A stretch of DNA of 64,000 bases from Xiphias gladius. Its lineage: Eukaryota; Chordata; Actinopteri; Istiophoriformes; Xiphiidae. Where the stretch lies: NCBI RefSeq assembly GCF_016859285.1, contig NC_053404.1, positions 12,054,105 through 12,118,104 on the forward strand, given 5' to 3'. Shown here piece after piece: positions 57,028-64,000 of the stretch (within the stretch, counting starts at the first letter, position 1; the number at the start of each line of letters is the position of its first letter). The notes beneath the pieces are model-generated. The model did not search any database and was not told where the DNA came from. It saw only the letters and a list, made by a program, of their open reading frames with translations. The position numbers and the translations under genes are program-made.

Positions 57028-57830
57028 CCTTCAGAAAGCACCTCTGGGTCAAACAGCACAATTTACAGGCACGCTCAGGATCTTAGTGTCACAGCTCAGA
57101 TAACTCTGCGTCCATTTGGTGGCCTCAGATTTCAGCAGTCATCACTTTTCCAAATGAATCCAGGATTAGACAGGGCAAAGTCACATTTGAACCTGACCGT
57201 GACTAGAGTGTGTGCCCATTTCTCAACTATCTCTGATCTGTGACGACAACCCTTTATCTGTTAGGAGAGACTTTATGAGCTTTAATGGTTTGTTGTTGAA
57301 ATAAAAAACAAACTTAGTTATCTAGCTTAGAAAATGCGGGTCTTTTAGATGATCTTGCAAGGTTATAGCACTCCTCACACGGATGAATACTCATATAATT
57401 GTCCTTCCATACTTTTGAAATCAAAATAATGTACAAATACTGAATTGATTGATTTTTACTAACTGGAGTTTGGAAAATTTAAGATGGCGCAGAGTGCATG
57501 CCTTCTCTCTCTCTCTCTCATTCTTTCTTGAATCCAGATTTATGGGTCTGGAAAATGTCTCTGTCATGTTCAATCAACACCTGCTCTCGCTCATCACAGC
57601 CAGTGAAGACAGTCAGGGAGGTTAAACCGAAACACAAGCACCCTCTACAGGGGTAACAGGACAATATCATCTCTAAAAAAAAAAAAGTCCTTTAAACCAG
57701 TGTAAATTTGACAAGTCATCTCAGCTCTTTAATTAAATTAAAAATGAGTATCGGTTTTTACTTACTTATACTGGGATTAATTTTCAGATAGACATCTTTT
57801 GCAACAAGCAGGATATACAGTATAGTACAG

Positions 57831-57982
57831 CAAAGAGGAACAGGACCGTCCCTCTCTGCAAGTGAAATTCTACGGAAGAAATTGATCGCGGACGGGTGTT
57901 CATACAAACTAGTTCCGGATATCAACAATCTGGTGGCTAACTACCTGAAACGTAATCCCTACTCCACATTCTTCTACAGAGT
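57831..57982 (+). promoter_or_regulatory. eloc: Probable eloc promoter / non-coding first exon
   Basis: The segment is CpG-enriched compared with its surroundings. It contains an ETS-like CGGAAG (57873-57878) and ends at a good splice donor (GTGGTAAGA, GT at 57983). The next acceptor with a pyrimidine tract is at 58451, directly before the eloc start exon, so this fits a leader exon. A frame open through the whole segment (57792-58067) is unexplained and is treated as a finding. The transcription start was not determined. Confidence 0.5.
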
Positions 57983-58451
57983 GGTAAGAAACAATGTTAT
58001 GTTTCTATTACATAACAGCTGTTGTGTGTTGGCGTGCTTTGGATTGTTTGTCCCATATGAACTCTGAACACTGAACAACTGATAAAAGAAATTATATTGT
58101 TTGTGTAGCAAGGCGTTACCTCGCTAGCCATCACGAGCTAACGCTGACGGCTTCGAAACCACTCAAAAACAGTTTGGATAGTGAAAGAAATGAACACAAC
58201 AGTTGTTTAATGTTGATTAAAGCGGATAAGTTGTAGTTATACTTACCTACCCAGTGTACCTTGTGGTACATTTATGTTAGCTATTTGTTTGATGTAGCGT
58301 GATTAAACTAACTAGGAAATTGAAGGCCCTAGGTAACGGTAACCCCAACATAAGCGTGAATGCTTTATGCTACGGTCAGTGTCCAGCCTTGGCGACTTTA
58401 TATTGTTTTTTTTTTTTAGAGGGTCGGTCATTTTTCTATGTTTCCTTCCAG

Positions 58452-58475
58452 GATTAAAAGAAATTCCGGAACAGG

Positions 58476-58479
<4 letters not shown>
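58452..58479 (+). CDS. eloc: eloc exon with start codon
   Basis: A 28-nt internal exon (TTCCTTCCAG acceptor, GTGAGT donor at 58480). Only the last four bases are coding: ATG at 58476-58478 plus the first base of Asp2. It is too short to find without the protein, and the frame closes exactly with the next exon to give [10 protein letters not shown]. Confidence 0.88.
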
Positions 58480-60369
<1,890 letters not shown>

Positions 60370-60680
60370 AGTTACAAGATAATGTAAATGCTTGAAACAT
60401 TTTTAGATCTTTTTTTTGAATATTTAACTTGTTTTCCATGTACACCACATGAAACATGAATGAGTATATCACAATGAGGGTTTTTTTTTTTTGTTTGTTT
60501 TTTTTCCACCGGGCTTTCTGCCCTAATTTTATTAGTATTAAAGGATTTAATTTTAAAATAATAAATGGATATGGCAGGTTGCATCCCTTTCCCAAGAATG
60601 TGATAAATGTGCCCCCTGCCCCAGAAATCTTTCTTCACCTCTGCATCTCAATAAAGACCTGTTTGGTGAGCATTTTGTTG
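60370..60680 (+). other. eloc: eloc 3' UTR
   Basis: About 300 nt after the stop. There are AATAAA signals at 60560-60565 and 60650-60655. The second is followed by 'gacctgtttggtgagcattt', a GT-rich downstream element, and is the better end. A poly-T run at 60481-60492 lies inside. Confidence 0.65.
60650..60655 (+). promoter_or_regulatory. eloc: Probable eloc polyadenylation signal
   Basis: AATAAA about 285 nt after the eloc stop with a GT-rich element starting within 10 nt downstream, a textbook arrangement. Confidence 0.6.
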
Positions 60681-62200
60681 CCAGTTGTTACCTTGTTCCA
60701 TGTGAAGTACAGTGGTTAGATATAAAAACAGATGCTCTTTATACTCACCTGATGGGGATTTTTCAGAGATAAGATGGATAAATAGTAGAAGATGTGTTCT
60801 GTTGGGAGGTAACAACAGTCGAGAAACAAAAGTCACATGTTTTTTGAAGCTATTACAAATTTAATAATGTATTTCCCTATAAACCATTTTTTTTAATAGG
60901 AGAACCACGTTGGTTGATATTTTCAGTGTGAGAGGCAATAACACTTGATAATTTAATTAGTGCAGGTTCTTGTGCTGGGGTTGTTCAAAGTGAATGGCAA
61001 CTGTGGAAAATTGATTTTTGGAAACTCAATAATCTAATTTAACACAAACTTTTAAGGTCACACTTAGAACATATGTATGGGAAGATTTATTTTGTGGCTG
61101 CGCCTCTTCAGTGAATCAGTGGAGTCAACTTGTGAAAGATGTTTCTGATTAAGTGGTAGTTGTAGTCAATGATTTGAATACACTGCAACTCAATCAACAT
61201 TCAAATATTTAGTATGTTATCGAAGAAATTATGTATGTATGATATTTCAGGTGTATTATTTTCTGATTTTCACAAGAGAAAATGAAAGTAATGAATTTAT
61301 GACCAAATTAGGCAAAATGTGAAGTACAAGCTGGTGGACGTGATCCCATAATTCTAAATAAATGCTATTGCTTTGAACATACATATAGTATGTGGCCTTT
61401 AGTATACATCAGCAAATTTTCAATGTGGTTACATATTACTGCATGTTAAACCGTAACGCAAATGCTTACGTAGTGAATTTTAATAGCCTGTTTTGAGCTA
61501 TTATCTGGCTAATGTGTCAGCCACATCGGGTGGGAGCTCTGCTCACATCTCTGTTAACAGTGGCTACAGAATGAAGGTTTATATTTTCCAGGAAACTTTA
61601 GGAGGCTTAATCAAATTACTATTCAGATGAATAAAAGGTTTTAAACTTTGCTGAAAGATAAATGAATATCCTTCCTGTGTGTTATACAATTTGGCTTTAT
61701 TGCGCACAGGGAATGAAAAGGTATCAGGTTTTAAACGTGATAGCTTTATGGTTTTTGGAGATTACTGCGGGGACCTTTGTTATGTTTTTATAAAACTGAG
61801 CTGTGTATGACAGATTGTACCAAGAAAACAATTTACCACCCAGATGTCATAAAACATATTAGGATGAAAGGTATAATGGATTCATAATATATTTTTAAAT
61901 TTAGGGTTGACCAATATGTTTTTAATATTGTTCATCAGAGTAGGACTTTTCCTAATGTGATAACGTTTTAATAACTAAAAGACAAACATGAAAGAACTAT
62001 TGGATATTACAATGGATCGGATGTTTGGCAGGTCATTCCTCCTTGAGCAGAGGTCTTTGACCCTTCCTAATGTCCTATGTTATCTCGGTGGATTTTTTTC
62101 CCCCCAATTTTAGGAAATTCTGTTGTAGAAATGGTAAATAGTCCGTTAACGACTTAAAATAACGAAGGGTTGACCAGAGTGACCTGGGCTTTTTCTCTAA
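60681..62200. other. eloc-ube2w intergenic, no gene seen
   Basis: 1.5 kb of AT-rich sequence with no protein-like frame. Tail-to-head spacing is short, so the ube2w promoter lies at its right end. Confidence 0.6.
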
Positions 62201-62309
62201 AGGTGCACGTCAGTACATTGTTTTCTTCTGTCAAAAACAACTTCTCCTCTCACGTGACTCCCTGACGTACAGTCCTCCACTTCGCTGATGCGGGGGGGGG
62301 GTTCCCATC
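62201..62309 (+). promoter_or_regulatory. ube2w: ube2w core promoter / 5' leader
   Basis: Sequence just upstream of the start codon has an E-box in extended palindromic context (TCACGTGAC at 62250-62258, a USF/MiT-type site) and a CRE-like TGACGTAC (62263-62270). It also has a G10 run (62292-62301) and an upstream ATG (62288-62290) out of frame with the main start. The transcription start site was not located. Confidence 0.55.
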
Positions 62310-62324
62310 ATGGCGTCGATGCAG
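62310..62324 (+). CDS. ube2w: ube2w exon 1 with start codon
   Basis: Five codons, MASMQ, followed by a GTAAGA donor. The pentapeptide and the phase-0 junction match the vertebrate UBE2W start, and the next exon continues it without a gap. In-frame Met4 is a possible alternative start. Confidence 0.9.
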
Positions 62325-62933
62325 GTAAGAATACAATTAATAGCGATCGCATATTTAGACTTTACCTGACCTTCACTCGAGTCTTTCCTGGCAGTTTATT
62401 GACCACCTCATTTATGTACATGTATTTTTTCGAGATAGTGATGACATTAAAGTAAAAGCGGTGACATTTGTCCTAAATTGTTCAGGTTTAGCGCTTGGTT
62501 TTTGCTAGCAACACAACTAGCCCCTCATCAACAGCACCAAGTCAAGGCTAGCAGAGAAACCAACTTCCTGGAGATATATTGAATTGTATATATTTATATG
62601 TTGTATACTTTTTGTCGCAGCAGCACATGGTTAATAACTCAAAGAATGTGATGTTAAGAATTGTAATTCAGTCTAGTTTTTTAATGGTGTTGTGGCTGCT
62701 ATTTGGCTGACGTTAATATTAGCTTGCTAACGAGACAGTGCGCAGACTGAATAGTTGCATGTTTCCTTACGAGCTGAACAGGTGCATTGGTTTCATCAAA
62801 AAGCTGTGTCGAATCGAGTGAGATTTGCCTTGTCTGAAAACCCAGAAAGTCAACTTCATGACTGATGAACTGGGTTTGTTGCTTATGTCTAAAACGTATC
62901 GTTTCATCTGTCACAAATCGTATATATATATAT

Positions 62934-62999
<66 letters not shown>

Positions 63000-63400
63000 G
63001 GTAAACGACTTAAAGCAGACAGGTTGGATCTTTGCTTTAACTACATTTACACTTATCGTTACAGGACGTTAGCTGTAATCGCGCCGTAATTAAAGAATAT
63101 ACACAAAACTTATTTACACTTTGTGGTGGTTTGGTTATGAATATATTTCTAAAATGAATGAACGTGTGGGCAAATCTTCTGTATGTTAATTTGTCTTTAT
63201 TTTATTTGCTTGGACTCTTTCTTTATTATGGTTCATATATTGTCGTGATGCTATATTTCAACATATTTTGAGTGTGGCAGAAACCCAAAAACACATTCTC
63301 TCCAACAGAAAAGGCTACAAAAGGAATTATTAGCTCTGCAAAATGATCCACCCCCAGGAATGACGCTCAACGAAAAAAGTGTACAGAACACCATTACACA
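62310..63400 (+). CDS. ube2w: Ubiquitin-conjugating enzyme E2 W, 5' part (runs off the window)
   Basis: UBE2W is an unusual E2 that monoubiquitinates the alpha-amino group of substrate N termini (established knowledge). Only the first 36 of about 151 residues are here: exons 62310-62324 and 63309-63400, giving 'MASMQKRLQKELLALQNDPP' and then 'PGMTLNEKSVQNTITQ' (final Gln completed by the next exon). This is the N-terminal helix and the start of the beta-sheet of the UBC fold. The catalytic cysteine and the flexible C terminus lie beyond base 64000. Confidence 0.95.
62921..62998 (+). repeat. (TA)n(CA)n compound microsatellite
   Basis: About 14 bp of TA followed by about 64 bp of CA in ube2w intron 1 (62325-63308). 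Confidence 0.97.
63309..63400 (+). CDS. ube2w: ube2w exon 2
   Basis: 92 nt with acceptor TCCAACAG and donor GTAAGT, encoding 'KRLQKELLALQNDPPPGMTL' and 'NEKSVQNTIT' plus two bases of a Gln codon. It differs from human, as I recall, by Thr for Ser in 'QNSIT'. Confidence 0.95.
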
Positions 63401-64000
63401 GTAAGTGCTTTTGTGTTTTTTTTTATTTTATTTTATTTTATTTCATGTGATTCGTGTGTTCCATCTTGACAGCATTACCACAATAAACATTAGGACGCTA
63501 TCACCTACACTTACAGTAGTTGCTGGAGAAGGTTTGCATCTATGAATAAACACAAATCCCACAGGGCTATTTAAAATGACCTGTTTCATTACTAAGAGAG
63601 GACAGTGTGGTGAGCATAAAGGTAACTGTTGCAATAGCAGTGGTAGGAGGTATGAAGAGACAAAGCTCTTGTGGCTTCAGCAGAGACTGGTGAGGAGGAA
63701 TTGGGGTCATTCCAGTGACTGGCAGCTCTGGCCCCTCAATAGAGTGTCTCTAATGCTCAGTGTAACTATTCATCCTTATAAAATATTTAACGGTTGGCAA
63801 GAAGGAGTTGGGCTAGGGTAGCAAGGTACAGAGGCTGTGTAGCTGACCTCTCTGTCTGGGTGTCTTGGTGTTCCCTTAAACACCCATGAATGCTGTTGCA
63901 GTGTCTGATAAGCAGTAAGGATCAGGAGTTTTTGTTCTGTAAATGGATTTGAGTTTCTGGCCGACATTCAAATGTCTTTCAGCTGCAGGCTGCCAGCATT
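63401..64000 (+). other. ube2w: ube2w intron 2 (partial)
   Basis: Starts with GTAAGT and continues past the window. It holds a short (TTTTA)n tract at about 63420-63442. No further exon was recognised. Confidence 0.8.

Larger units (their letters stand above)
52341..57787. other. Intergenic between jph1 and eloc, no gene seen
   Basis: No coding exon was recognised on either strand. TMEM70 and LY96 occupy the corresponding human interval, but no TMEM70-like frame was visible on the minus strand. The stretch contains a 37-bp palindrome (53594-53630), a G-quadruplex motif (56190-56211) and a 13-bp hairpin (56996-57027), listed separately. Confidence 0.55.

Overview
The window is vertebrate nuclear DNA, most likely from a ray-finned fish and probably a percomorph. 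It has GT-AG introns, little coding sequence (about 3.7 kb of 64 kb), many dinucleotide microsatellites, and old repeats of kinds common in teleosts: Tc1-like, hAT-like, Ty3/Gypsy, and several short families recognised by their consensus phrases. No prokaryotic, organellar or CRISPR features are present.

Four protein-coding genes can be reconstructed. gdap1 lies on the minus strand (coding span 12752-16873, six exons, 362 aa). jph1 lies on the plus strand (18435-49783, five coding exons, 693 aa). eloc lies on the plus strand (58476-60369, three coding exons, 112 aa). The first two coding exons of ube2w lie on the plus strand (62310-63400), and that gene runs off the right edge. Exon phases and total lengths close exactly for the three complete genes. 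The order matches the human chromosome 8q21 block (UBE2W, ELOC, JPH1, GDAP1) in reverse. TMEM70 and LY96, which sit between ELOC and JPH1 in human, were not found here.

Layout: 1-12.4 kb is gene-free flank with a telomere-motif repeat and a Tc1-like transposase remnant. 12.4-16.9 kb is gdap1. 16.9-18.4 kb is a divergent gdap1/jph1 promoter interval. 18.4-52.3 kb is jph1, whose 18.5-kb second intron carries most of the transposon debris, including an internally deleted Ty3/Gypsy element just upstream of exon 3. 52.3-57.8 kb is gene-free. 57.8-60.7 kb is eloc, and 62.2-64 kb is the start of ube2w.

The genes do not form one pathway. JPH1 is a membrane tether of muscle triads, GDAP1 is a mitochondrial outer-membrane GST-like protein, and Elongin C and UBE2W are ubiquitin-system components. 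The neighbourhood is ancient vertebrate synteny. I did not find a clearly new biological system. The most useful unusual points are a uORF whose stop overlaps the jph1 start codon, a four-unit decapeptide repeat in the JPH1 linker, a strong splice donor just after the jph1 stop codon, a G10 run between an upstream ATG and the ube2w start, a 37-bp near-perfect palindrome, a perfect 13-bp hairpin, a four-tract G-quadruplex motif, and an unexplained open frame in the presumed eloc leader.
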